From Isosphaeraceae bacterium EP7 (GTDB lineage: Bacteria; Planctomycetota; Planctomycetia; Isosphaerales; Isosphaeraceae): DNA of 64,000 nucleotides. Made by a program: the position numbers and the translations under genes. Below, piece by piece: positions 16,614 through 25,007 of this stretch. The notes under the pieces are model-generated. The model saw only the letters and a list, made by a program, of their open reading frames with translations. It was not told the origin of the DNA and made no database searches. The stretch spans positions 3,855,174 through 3,919,173 of the forward strand of contig CP151667.1 of assembly GCA_038400315.1 (NCBI GenBank), in the 5' to 3' direction. Numbering within the stretch: the first letter of the stretch is position 1; every line of letters begins with the position of its first letter.

Positions 16614-17918
16614 ATGCGACGAATCCTCAAGAGCCTCGGCCTGGGCCTCAAGAGCCTCCTGCTGCACAAGCTGCGATCGGGCCTGACGGTCCTGGGCATC
16701 GTCTTCGGCGTCGCGGCGGTCATCTCGATGCTCGCCGTCGGCGAAGGGTCCAGCCGCGACGCGCAGGAGCGCATCGCCGCGCTGGGCGCCACGAATATCA
16801 TCTTCCGCTCGATCAAGCCGACCGAGGAGAGCCAGGCCAGCGGCGGTCGGCCCTCGCGCATCCTCAACTATGGCCTGAAGTACGACGATTACGAGCGGGC
16901 CATGGCCACCGTCCCGACCATCAAGCGGGCCCTGCCGATCCGCGAGATCCGCAAGCAGATCCGCTACCTCAACCGATTCCTCGACGGCAGTGTCGTCGGC
17001 ACCACGTCCGACTACCTCGAGTTCAACCGCCTGGAGATCGACAAGGGGCGGTTCCTCACCGAGAGCGACAACGAGAAGTACCAGAACTACGCGGTGCTCG
17101 CCTCCGACACGGCCAAGACCCTTTTCCCGTTCGAAGACCCGATCCGCAAGAGCGTCAAGCTTGGCGGCGACTACTACACCGTCGTCGGCGTGACCCGCGC
17201 CCGGGTCGCCTCGGCGGCCACCGGCGGCGGCATGTCGGGCAAGGACTACAACAAGGACGTCTACATCCCGATCAACACGTGCAAGCTCCGCTTCGGCGAG
17301 CGGATCATGGATAACCGCTCCGGGTCGATGTCGGTCGAGGAGACGCAGCTCTCGCAGATCACCTTCCAGGTCGCCACGACCGAGGACGTCAGCCCCACCG
17401 CCCCGCTCATCGAGGCGGCCATCCTGGGGGGGCAGGGCCTGAATGCCGACAAGCCGTTCCATCCCAAGAAGGACGTCACCATGACCGTCCCCTTCGAACT
17501 GCTGGAGGAGGCCAGGCGCACCGCCAGGCAGTTCAGCATCATCCTGGGGACGATTGCCAGCATCTCGCTGCTTGTCGGCGGCATTGGCATCATGAATATC
17601 ATGCTCGCCACGGTGACGGAACGGACCCGCGAGATCGGCATCCGCCGCGCCCTGGGGGCCAAACGCCGGGACATCGTCCAGCAGTTCCTCATCGAGACGA
17701 TCGTGCTCTCCGGCGTCGGCGGCATCCTGGGGGTCATGATCGGCTTCCTGATCCCGTTCCTGATCCGCTGGTTCCTGCCCGACCAGAAGACGATCGTGAC
17801 GACCAGCTCGGTGCTCCTGGCCTTCGGGATCTCCGTCGGCATCGGCATCCTGTTCGGGATCTATCCCGCCCGTCGCGCGGCGATGATGGACCCGATCGAC
17901 GCCCTGCGTCACGAGTGA
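16614..17918 (+). CDS. MacB-type ABC transporter permease (MacB_PCD + FtsX)
   Basis: The ATG at 16614 (MRRILKSLGLGLK) follows GGGGAG; a start at 16578 would add 12 residues before a typical permease N-terminus. The 434-residue protein has one N-terminal membrane helix (SGLTVLGIVFGVAAVISML, about 22-40), a large periplasmic domain (about 50-300), then three helices near the C-terminus. The FtsX signature is clear: GIGIMNIMLATVTERTREIG followed by RRALGAKRRDI. The protein is the mechanotransmission permease of the exporter formed with the preceding three genes. The substrate (macrolide, peptide, lipoprotein or other) cannot be deduced. A strong hairpin ends the operon six bases after the stop. 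Confidence 0.93.
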   Translation: MRRILKSLGLGLKSLLLHKLRSGLTVLGIVFGVAAVISMLAVGEGSSRDAQERIAALGATNIIFRSIKPTEESQASGGRPSRILNYGLKYDDYERAMATVPTIKRALPIREIRKQIRYLNRFLDGSVVGTTSDYLEFNRLEIDKGRFLTESDNEKYQNYAVLASDTAKTLFPFEDPIRKSVKLGGDYYTVVGVTRARVASAATGGGMSGKDYNKDVYIPINTCKLRFGERIMDNRSGSMSVEETQLSQITFQVATTEDVSPTAPLIEAAILGGQGLNADKPFHPKKDVTMTVPFELLEEARRTARQFSIILGTIASISLLVGGIGIMNIMLATVTERTREIGIRRALGAKRRDIVQQFLIETIVLSGVGGILGVMIGFLIPFLIRWFLPDQKTIVTTSSVLLAFGISVGIGILFGIYPARRAAMMDPIDALRHE

Positions 17919-17923
17919 CCCCC

Positions 17924-17956
17924 GACGCAGGGGGCCCCAGCCCGGCCCCCTGCGTC
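17924..17956 (+). terminator. Terminator of the efflux operon
   Basis: A perfect 13-bp stem (GACGCAGGGGGCC, 17924-17936, with 17944-17956) and a 7-base loop lie just after the permease stop and are followed by TGTCC. Confidence 0.8.
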
Positions 17957-18205
17957 TGTCCGAGTCGCCCCGGTCGAATGGCCTTGCAAGGCGGGCTGGC
18001 GGCGACTAGGCTGGACTTGCAGTGGACCGCGGCTCCGGGCTTCATCGACGCCCCGGGGTCGCGGCGTTTGCATTGAACGATGAGTCGTTTTCACACGATT
18101 CAATCTCAACGACAACTTTACGCCAGGCCACCCAGGCGCCCTCGGGCCCCGGACGGCCCGGTCGCACCCGCGGACCGACCCGCCCGATAGATGGAGCCGC
18201 CCGGA

Positions 18206-18685
18206 ATGTCCAGCGATCGCATCCCGATGACGAAGGAAGGGTACGAGAAGCTCAAGGCCCAGCTCGACGTGATGAAGAACGACGATATGTCTCGCATCGC
18301 CGAGCAGATCGCGCTGGCCCGAGGCTTCGGAGACCTCTCCGAGAATGCAGAGTTTGACGCCGCAGTCGAGGCCCAGGGGATGCTCCAGGCCCGCATCAAC
18401 GTGCGGCAGGATGAGCTCGCCCGCGCCATGATCGTCGACAAGTCGACGCTCCCCACCGACCGGGTCGTCTTCGGCTCCAGGGTCCGGGTCCTCGACCTCG
18501 GCCTCAATGAAGCGGAAGAATTCATCCTCGTCGGCCCCGGCGAGGAAGACTACGACCTGAACAAGATCCTGCTGACCTCCCCCATCGGTCAGGGACTCGT
18601 CGGCAAGAAGATCGGCGAGATCGTCGAGATCGCCATCCCCAAGGGGAGCCTCCGGCTGAAGATCGTCGAGATCCTTCCCGAGTGA
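18206..18685 (+). CDS. greA: Transcription elongation factor GreA
   Basis: The 159-residue product matches the usual GreA length (about 158). The N-terminal coiled coil begins IPMTKEGYEKLKAQL and contains the acidic tip region ARGFGDLSENAEFDAA that inserts into the RNA polymerase channel to stimulate transcript cleavage. The C-terminal FKBP-like domain has VVFGSRVRVLD and the SPIGQGLVGKKIGE block. The start at 18206 (MSSDR) is preferred over an ATG at 18191 because GGAG lies between them at good spacing. It stands alone, downstream of the efflux operon terminator, so it should have its own promoter in the 250 bases upstream. Confidence 0.96.
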   Translation: MSSDRIPMTKEGYEKLKAQLDVMKNDDMSRIAEQIALARGFGDLSENAEFDAAVEAQGMLQARINVRQDELARAMIVDKSTLPTDRVVFGSRVRVLDLGLNEAEEFILVGPGEEDYDLNKILLTSPIGQGLVGKKIGEIVEIAIPKGSLRLKIVEILPE

Positions 18686-18700
18686 CGAAGAGGCCCGCGA

Positions 18701-18726
18701 GCCCGGCCAGCAACGAGGGGCCGGGC
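18701..18726 (+). terminator. Hairpin after greA
   Basis: An 8-bp stem (GCCCGGCC / GGCCGGGC) with a 10-base loop lies 15 bases after the greA stop. A second inverted repeat (18733-18742 with 18766-18775, CGAGCCGTCA) lies between greA and the convergent pseudouridine synthase gene and may serve the other strand. Confidence 0.55.
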
Positions 18727-18781
18727 GACGATCGAGCCGTCACAGCGAAGCCGATCCCATGTGGTTGACGGCTCGGCCCGT

Positions 18782-19501
18782 CTACCCGGCCCAGTACTGG
18801 GGCGCCGGCGCCAGGATCGTGAGCGGCCGGCGCAGGATCGGATGCTCGACCGTCAGCGAGCGTGCGTGAAGCGCGATGCGGCCCGGCAACGTCCGCGTGG
18901 AGCCGTATGCCACATCGCCCATGATCGGCAGCCCGTGCGATGAGCACTGGACCCGGAGCTGGTGCGACCGGCCCGTCTCGGGCTTCAGCACAAGCCGGGT
19001 CAGGCCGTTACCCGGCCTCGGCCCCATGGCACGCTCGAACCGGGTGATCGCCCGCCTGGCTCCCGGCTCCCCCTCGGCCAGGACATGGGCAATATTGTTC
19101 GGGTCGGGCGGGCCCAGCCAGTCTTCCCAGACACCGAATGAATCTTTCGACTCCCCCTCGGCAATCGCCCAGTACTCCTTGACCACCCGCCTGGCCTCGA
19201 ACTGGCTGGCAAGCCTGCGGGCGGCCATCGGGGTCTTGGCCCAGAGGATGACCCCCGAAACCGGCTTGTCGAGCCGATGCACGGTGCCCAGGTAGGCCGC
19301 CGAAGGGTCATCGGGGCGCAGGTAGGCCCGGACGAGGTCAACCAGCGATTGCCGGCCCGCAGGCCCCTGGGTCAGCAGGCCCGCCGGCTTCGAGACCGCC
19401 AGGCAGTGCGCGTCCTCGAACAGGACCGGCGGCATCTCGAAAAGGGGGAAGACCACCTGCGCTGCCGGCTCGGCGGGATCGGGGCCCGGCTCGTCGGTCA
19501 T
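18782..19501 (-). CDS. RluA-family pseudouridine synthase
   Basis: The ATG at 19501 (MTDEPGPDPAEPA) has AAGGA 8 bases upstream and gives 239 residues. The RluA signature is YLGTVHRLDKPVSGVILWAKT, whose Asp is the catalytic residue of the family; GRSHQLRVQCSSHGLPI is the second conserved block. No N-terminal S4 domain is present, so it is the short RluA/TruC-like form. It isomerises uridine in rRNA or tRNA; the exact target cannot be predicted. It is convergent with greA. Confidence 0.9.
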   Translation of the reverse strand: MTDEPGPDPAEPAAQVVFPLFEMPPVLFEDAHCLAVSKPAGLLTQGPAGRQSLVDLVRAYLRPDDPSAAYLGTVHRLDKPVSGVILWAKTPMAARRLASQFEARRVVKEYWAIAEGESKDSFGVWEDWLGPPDPNNIAHVLAEGEPGARRAITRFERAMGPRPGNGLTRLVLKPETGRSHQLRVQCSSHGLPIMGDVAYGSTRTLPGRIALHARSLTVEHPILRRPLTILAPAPQYWAG

Positions 19502-19589
19502 TCTCGGCATCCTTGATCCGCGGCCTCGGCCGCCAAAGGGGCCGAGGATACGCGGTGAGCCCCCAGCCCCACAAGCCAGCCTCACTCGA

Positions 19590-21521
19590 TCAGCGAACGC
19601 CTTCGATCGCCGTCGCCGACACCTTCGGGGCCACGATCGGGTGGCCCCCCGGCCCGATCTCGATCTCGATCGGCTCGGCGTCCACATAATCGACGTAGCC
19701 GATCATCATCTCGTCGAAGGTCTGGTCACCCCAGTGCACCGCACGCTTGCGGTCGGGGTTGGCGGGGTTTCCGGCCGAGTTGTCGTAGTGGGCCTCGCAG
19801 TCGATTCGGGATCCGGCCGGCAAATCCATCGGCTCGGACAGGGTGTAATAGCTCTGCCAGGCGAAGTCATAGGCCGGCACGCTCAGCAGGGTTTTCGTCT
19901 CTCCGCCGGTGGTCAGCGAATACTTGAAGCTCTTGCCGCGCAAGTGCATGTGCGGCATGAAGCTGAGGAGCCTCACCGGCTTGTCGAGCGTATGCGTCGA
20001 GGTCACCGGATGATTCGCCGCATCGGGCGGTATCAGGAATTTATCCTGGGCGATGCCAATGATCCTGGCCTCGTGCCTGACAGTCCCTTTCGCCAGGACA
20101 AACCCGACTTTCGACCGGTCGACCTGACGCTTGCCGTTGGGGGTGTAATGAATCTCGAAGACCAAGTCGGAGCCGGCCGGAATCTTCTTGGCGATCCCCT
20201 CCGGAAATCTCGACGGCATGTCGCCCGGGGCGTAGCCGCAGAAGTGGAGCTTCTGGCCCTTGGGGTCGTCTACATAGACGATGATGTGGTGGACCACCGA
20301 TCGGGCCCCGGGGACGGCCTCGGCAGCCTGGACCCAGACGTCTTCCTTGAAATTCGTCGGCACCCGGAACCGGACGTAGGGAAGGGCCCCCTGCGCCGCA
20401 ACCTGATAATCTTCGGGAATCTGGAAGACGAGGTCGGGCGTGCCGATCGTCCAGCCCTCGGGGTACGTGCGCGGGGCCGGCACCTTGGCGGCGTCTCCCA
20501 GCGGCGCCCCCTGGTCGACCCAGGCGATCAGGGTCGACCGCTCGCGTGCGCTGAGCCGGCGGTCGTTGGAGAAGTGGCCGTAACGCGGGTCGGCATGCCA
20601 GGGGGGCATGCGCCGGTCGTCGACGACCTCCCGGATCGACGCGGCCCAGCGCCTGGCGTCGTCGTAGTTGTTCAGCGTGAAAGGGCCGACCTGGCCAGGG
20701 CGATGGCACGACTGGCAGCGATCCTGGATGATCGTCGCCACCTCGCCCGCGTACGTCACCTTCCCGACCTCGACCTCGGCATCTTCGCCGGTTTCCTTCA
20801 GGCCCTGGAGGATCTCGGCGGAGGCGGGGCGGACCAGCGTCCGGGTTGAGGCGACCCGGGGGGCGACCCGCTCGATCGGGCAGCCGGCCACCTCGGTCGA
20901 GGATACCCTGACCTTACGGCCGGCCAGCACATCTTCGATGGCGGCGACCAGAAACTCCTCCGAAGGCTTGGGCTTCCGGCTGGTCTGGGTGTACTGGTCG
21001 TCGATGGCCCCGCGATAGACGAGCTTCGCCGATCCATCCATCAGAAGGACCTCGCAGGTCCGTTCGGCCAGCAGCGAGTCGGCGACAATGTTGCCCGGGT
21101 CCTTCAGCACCGGGAACCCGACGCCGAACTCCTTGGCATGGGCCGCCACTCTCTCAGCCGACTCCGAGGCGTTGGAATTGATCGCCAGGAACCGGACCTT
21201 GCGGCTTGCGTAAGCTCGATTCAACTCGTCGAGCCTTGGCAGATAAGCATTGCCGACGGGGCACTCGACCCCGGTGAACACCAGGACGACGGCCTTGCTC
21301 CCCCTGTATCCGTAGAGGGAAAGCTGGCCATCGGTCGTGACGTCCCGTAGCGTGAAATTCGGAGCCCGCTGCCCGACCATCCTCGAGGCGGTCGAACCAG
21401 GGGGGGGCTCGGGCCCATCCTCGGCCACGACAGCGACCGAAAAGGCACCGATCAGCACGATGGACAGGGCAAAGGCCCGGGGCGACATCGCGCCGGGTCT
21501 GTTCGTGGGAATTTGACCCAT
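19590..21521 (-). CDS. Exported fusion: redoxin + cytochrome c + copper type II monooxygenase-like domain
   Basis: The start at 21521 (MGQIPTNRPGAM) gives 643 residues; a later ATG (MSPRAFAL) is possible. A signal peptide (ALSIVLIGAFSVAVVAED) directs export. Domain order: an AhpC/TSA-type redoxin (about 45-190, NFTLRDVTTDGQLSLYGYRG and GVECPVGNAYLPRL with one active-site-like Cys and no CxxC pair), a haem-binding CQSCHRPG segment (about 265-320), then a C-terminal region like copper type II ascorbate-dependent monooxygenases with SVVHHIIVYVDD and HMHLRGKSFKYSL as likely copper-ligand His clusters. Such fusions occur in planctomycetes and acidobacteria; the reaction is unknown. It is divergent from the lipoyl-like gene. 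Confidence 0.85.
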   Translation of the reverse strand: MGQIPTNRPGAMSPRAFALSIVLIGAFSVAVVAEDGPEPPPGSTASRMVGQRAPNFTLRDVTTDGQLSLYGYRGSKAVVLVFTGVECPVGNAYLPRLDELNRAYASRKVRFLAINSNASESAERVAAHAKEFGVGFPVLKDPGNIVADSLLAERTCEVLLMDGSAKLVYRGAIDDQYTQTSRKPKPSEEFLVAAIEDVLAGRKVRVSSTEVAGCPIERVAPRVASTRTLVRPASAEILQGLKETGEDAEVEVGKVTYAGEVATIIQDRCQSCHRPGQVGPFTLNNYDDARRWAASIREVVDDRRMPPWHADPRYGHFSNDRRLSARERSTLIAWVDQGAPLGDAAKVPAPRTYPEGWTIGTPDLVFQIPEDYQVAAQGALPYVRFRVPTNFKEDVWVQAAEAVPGARSVVHHIIVYVDDPKGQKLHFCGYAPGDMPSRFPEGIAKKIPAGSDLVFEIHYTPNGKRQVDRSKVGFVLAKGTVRHEARIIGIAQDKFLIPPDAANHPVTSTHTLDKPVRLLSFMPHMHLRGKSFKYSLTTGGETKTLLSVPAYDFAWQSYYTLSEPMDLPAGSRIDCEAHYDNSAGNPANPDRKRAVHWGDQTFDEMMIGYVDYVDAEPIEIEIGPGGHPIVAPKVSATAIEGVR

Positions 21522-21783
21522 GGCGCAGAAGGCTCCGGGCGAAGGAGTTGGATCACCGAGAATGTAACCCGGCGTTGGTGGTCGAAGTTTCGGATTTTCG
21601 CGAAGTGATGTCAAACCGAGCGTCGAGAGGCCGGGCATGTTGCCGGCACGCCCCGATGACCCGAAACGACTGGCCAAGAATGTCTCCTGCGGTTAAGCTA
21701 ATTGGCGAAGCGATCGGCGCCTTGCACCCGATGGGGGGCGTCGCATCCGAATCTGAGAGTCGGGCCGACAGACGGGGTTCACC

Positions 21784-22086
21784 ATGCGTTTGGAGGCAGT
21801 GATCCTGCCCGACCTGGGGACCGGTCCGGACGAGCCGATCGTCGTCAGTTCCTGGTTCGCCTGCCGGGGAGACGTCATTTTCGAAGGCGATCGCCTGGTC
21901 GAGGTCCTCGTCGGTCCGGCCACGTTCGACGTCCACGCGCCCCGCTCGGGACGCCTGGCCGAGATCCGCGGGCTGGAAGACGACCGGGTCGAGCCCGGCT
22001 CCATCCTCGGCTTCATGGCCGTTGGCGACGATGTTGACCTCGATTCCGACGGCGAGCCGCCGAGAAGGGGCCATCACGCCCCATGA
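21784..22086 (+). CDS. Lipoyl/biotinyl-like domain protein lacking the modified lysine
   Basis: This 100-residue protein is a single lipoyl-type hammerhead: VILPDLGTGPDEPIVVSSWF, CRGDVIFEGDRLVEVLV, then FDVHAPRSGRLAEI and EPGSILGFM. The order matches 2-oxo-acid dehydrogenase lipoyl domains, but where those have the D-K-A turn (modified Lys) this protein has GPA (residues about 44-46). It can therefore not be lipoylated or biotinylated at the usual site. Its stop overlaps the NUDIX start (ATGA), so the two are translationally coupled. It could be a binding or scaffolding domain; its function is unknown. Confidence 0.75.
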   Translation: MRLEAVILPDLGTGPDEPIVVSSWFACRGDVIFEGDRLVEVLVGPATFDVHAPRSGRLAEIRGLEDDRVEPGSILGFMAVGDDVDLDSDGEPPRRGHHAP

Positions 22087-22604
22087 CGCTCATCCAGGAA
22101 CGATCCGCCGGCGTCATTCCCTTCCGCCGAGAGCCCGAGCGGGGCCTGCTCTACCTGGTCCTCCACTCGGCCACGGTCCGGAACCCGCGCGCCAAGTGGG
22201 AATTCCCCAAAGGGGGGATGGAAGCCGGCGAGACCCAGCGCGAGACCGCCGCACGCGAGTTCTCCGAAGAGACGAGCCTGGCCCTCTGGGACTTCGTCGA
22301 AGGGTTCGAGCGCAGCCTTTCCTACACCTACGTCCGCCGCGGCCGCAAGGTGCTCAAGACCGTCACGTATTTCCTCGTCGAGGTCAGCGATCCCGGGCCC
22401 CCGACCCGGTCAATCGAGCATGTCGAAGACCCGTTCGGGCACTGGTATTACTGGGGTACCTTCGATCAGGTCACTCACCTGCTGTACCACGCCAAGATCC
22501 GACAGGTCTTCGCCGAGGCCGATGCCTGGCTCCGAGGGGTCGCCCCGGCCCATCCAGGCCAGGATACTGCGGCCACCGAGCCCCCCGAACACCTGGGAGC
22601 TTAG
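22083..22604 (+). CDS. NUDIX hydrolase, Ap4A-type
   Basis: The 173-residue protein contains the NUDIX box GGMEAGETQRETAAREFSEE (about residues 42-61), matching GX5EX7REUXEE with Ser in place of the later Gly. The start SAGVIPFRRE and the strand FPKGGME are typical of bis(5'-nucleosyl)-tetraphosphatase-like members, which hydrolyse nucleoside diphosphates linked to another group using Mg ions. The ATG overlaps the stop of the lipoyl-like gene. The C-terminus after residue 150 is Ala/Pro-rich. A bidirectional hairpin follows. Confidence 0.88.
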   Translation: MTLIQERSAGVIPFRREPERGLLYLVLHSATVRNPRAKWEFPKGGMEAGETQRETAAREFSEETSLALWDFVEGFERSLSYTYVRRGRKVLKTVTYFLVEVSDPGPPTRSIEHVEDPFGHWYYWGTFDQVTHLLYHAKIRQVFAEADAWLRGVAPAHPGQDTAATEPPEHLGA

Positions 22605-22608
22605 CCCA

Positions 22609-22640
22609 ACCCCGCGAGGCCTTGGATTGCCTCGCGGGGT
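22609..22640. terminator. Bidirectional terminator between NUDIX and HlyD genes
   Basis: A perfect 12-bp stem (ACCCCGCGAGGC, 22609-22620, with 22629-22640) and an 8-base loop lie between two convergent genes. Confidence 0.75.
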
Positions 22641-22652
22641 CGCTGCGTTTCC

Positions 22653-24647
22653 TCAGCCGGCCGCGGGCGACGTCGAGCGGGCGATCGCGCGGTCGGCCTT
22701 CGCGGGAACCGGGGCGGGCAGGTTCTCGGGATGGGCGACGACACGCTGGCCGTCCTTCAGCCCCGAGACCACCTCGGCGAACGATGAGTTGGAAACGCCC
22801 AGTTCCAGGCGATTCCAGGTCCAGGAACCGCCCCGGCCGTCGTTCGAGGCGATCGCCGCGTAGGGGACATTGGAGATCCAGCGGACCGCTTCCAGGGGGA
22901 CGCGGGTGGCTTCCTTGCGAGCGTCGACCAGGAAGGTGACCTCCGCGCTGAGGCCCGGCCTCAGCCCCTCGAAGACGCCGCCGTCGATCTCGACGTTGGC
23001 GTAATAGATTCGGGTATCGGAGAAGGGGCCGTTGGCCGGCGCAGGGATCTGGGTGATCTCGCCGACGACACCCATCAGCGGCCGATCGGGGAAGGCATCA
23101 ATCTGGATGGATGCTCGCTGCCCGGTCTGGATCTGGGCGACCTTCGACTCGTTGATCCGGGCGCGGACTCGCATGCGCGACGGGTCGGGTAGGTTAAAGA
23201 TCGCCTGCCCCTCGCGGACTGTGACCCCTTCCTGGATCTCCTGGCCTTCCTTGCGCCCCCAGGGGTTCGTCGAGGCGGCGTAGACGACCACGCCGTCGCG
23301 GGGGGCCCTCATCGTGCAGTTGTCCACGGTCTTCTTGAGCCGCTCCAGCCGGTTCAGGTCGATATCGTAGGCCGATTGTTGGGCCAGCATGTCAGACTTG
23401 CTGGCCTGAATCTTGGCTTCCAACGCCTTGATCAGCCGGATATTGGTGTATTTCTGGAGGCGACCGTCCATCCCTTCGGCCTCACGCAAGGCGATCTCGG
23501 CCTGCTCCAGGCCCTGCTTGTCGGCCCGCACCAGCGACTTCGATCGCATCCCCTTGGCTGAGGCCTCGAGCGACCAGGCGACGTTTTGTTTTGCACGGTC
23601 GTATTCCACCTGGCAGGTGGTGAGGTACTGGCGGATGAGCTGGGTGTCCTGGGGGAAAACGCCGTCGCGATACTCTTGCAGGTTAATCTCATTGACTTCG
23701 AGAATTGACCTGGCCTGGTTAACCCATGCCTCGGACTGGGCCACCTTGATTTCCTGGGCCTGGACCGCGTCGCGGAAGCTGGCGCTGTCGAGTTCGCAGA
23801 CGATGTCGCCGGCTTTGACGTGCGTCCCTTCGGGCAAGATGGAGATGATGCGGGTCGCCCCCTGCTTCTCATCGCCCATCCCGCCGCCTCCACCTCCGCC
23901 GCCGCCTCCACCACCCCGGCTGCCTCCGCTCCGTCCCCCACCCCCGCCCCCGGCTGCGCCCGCCTGTCCCTGTCCGTTCGTCTGCGAGTTGGAAGTTTGC
24001 CGGGCCTGATTCGCACGCAGTCCGACGTGCGTCGGGACGGTCATCGTGAAGCTGCGAATCGTCGGTCGCTTCACAGCGGTCCCCCCACCCGAGGCGTCCG
24101 AGCCGAACGATGACCCCCCACTCGCACCGGCGGATGAGGCCGACGCCCCTGCCTTTGTCGCCCCGCCGGACCCCGCCTTGGCTGTTGCGGAGCCCGCCTT
24201 GGTCATCCCCTTCGTCGCGCCGGAGGCCGACTTGGTGGTCGTGGTCGCGGGGACGGTTCCCGCCGCGCCGCCGCTGTTGTTGGTACGGTTGCCCCCCTGC
24301 TGGGTCGTCGTCCCGCCGACGGTCCCGATCAGGGCCTCGACACGGCACTTGACCGTCTCGTTATTCGAGCTTTCCAGGGTGCCGGTCTCGACGACCAGCA
24401 TCTGCATCTCGCCCCGATCGATGGCGAGCGTCTCGAGCGCCGCCACCTGAGTCCCCAGCATCCGATTCAGGCTCACGCCGGTCTCCCAGGCCCGCAAGCC
24501 CGCGGCACCGGCGAGGAGCAGTAGCACCGTCAGCGGCACGAGCATGAGCCTGGAAATCCCGCGGGATTTCGGCGGCGGGATGACGACCCGAGCGATGGGC
24601 GGGGGCAACTCGCTGGGACCTGGCAGGGGTGCGGCTTCGATGGACAT
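22653..24647 (-). CDS. HlyD/MacA-type periplasmic adaptor with a large low-complexity insertion
   Basis: The ATG at 24647 has GGAGAGGAGAG upstream and gives 664 residues. A Pro-rich N-terminal tail is followed by a membrane anchor (LMLVPLTVLLLLAGAAGLRA, about 34-53). The lipoyl domain begins with MLVVETGTLESSNNETVKCRVEAL and resumes with ILPEGTHVKAGDIVCELDSASF near residue 270; between them lie about 155 residues of Gly/Ala/Ser/Thr-rich sequence (about 107-262). A conserved-looking island, PTIRSFTMTVPTHVGLR, sits inside this insertion at about 195-211. A coiled-coil hairpin and barrel segments (MRVRARINESKVAQI, LRPGLSAEVTFLV) follow. No transporter gene adjoins it, so its pump must be encoded elsewhere. 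Confidence 0.85.
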   Translation of the reverse strand: MSIEAAPLPGPSELPPPIARVVIPPPKSRGISRLMLVPLTVLLLLAGAAGLRAWETGVSLNRMLGTQVAALETLAIDRGEMQMLVVETGTLESSNNETVKCRVEALIGTVGGTTTQQGGNRTNNSGGAAGTVPATTTTKSASGATKGMTKAGSATAKAGSGGATKAGASASSAGASGGSSFGSDASGGGTAVKRPTIRSFTMTVPTHVGLRANQARQTSNSQTNGQGQAGAAGGGGGGRSGGSRGGGGGGGGGGGGMGDEKQGATRIISILPEGTHVKAGDIVCELDSASFRDAVQAQEIKVAQSEAWVNQARSILEVNEINLQEYRDGVFPQDTQLIRQYLTTCQVEYDRAKQNVAWSLEASAKGMRSKSLVRADKQGLEQAEIALREAEGMDGRLQKYTNIRLIKALEAKIQASKSDMLAQQSAYDIDLNRLERLKKTVDNCTMRAPRDGVVVYAASTNPWGRKEGQEIQEGVTVREGQAIFNLPDPSRMRVRARINESKVAQIQTGQRASIQIDAFPDRPLMGVVGEITQIPAPANGPFSDTRIYYANVEIDGGVFEGLRPGLSAEVTFLVDARKEATRVPLEAVRWISNVPYAAIASNDGRGGSWTWNRLELGVSNSSFAEVVSGLKDGQRVVAHPENLPAPVPAKADRAIARSTSPAAG

Positions 24648-25007
24648 CGCTCTCCTCTCCCGACGCTTCGATGTGCGATGGGTCCGGCTCAATCTGGGCG
24701 AGACTCAATCGGGCGGCCAGGACCGGTCCGAGGCCGAAGGAGCGAACGGAGTTATAGAAGGGAAGGCCGGGGCCGACCTCATCGTGCGTCATCGTTCGAC
24801 CGAACGGACGTCCCGGGATGAGGCCTCGATATGAAGTCGCTGGGCCGATCCGATTATGTTCAAACCGTCGGGGCGATTCAAGTCCGACAGAAGTCCCACT
24901 CCCGGCATGTGAGCCGGTTCGGGATGTTCCACCTGATATCGGCGTCGGCCCGCGTGCATCCGTCCCAAAAACCCGGAAAAATCCCCGAACTTTGCCGGGC
25001 AGGTCGG
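24648..25007. other. Gene-less region between the adaptor start and the esterase end
   Basis: No convincing gene lies in these 360 bases. They should contain the promoter of the HlyD-like gene and, at the right end, the terminator of the esterase gene. No clear sigma-70 promoter was seen. Confidence 0.5.
24967..24999 (-). terminator. Possible intrinsic terminator of the esterase gene
   Basis: Reading leftward after the esterase stop there is CCCGG, an 18-base loop, CCGGG and then five T residues. The stem is short (5 bp), but this is one of the few hairpins in the window with a true T-run. Confidence 0.45.
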
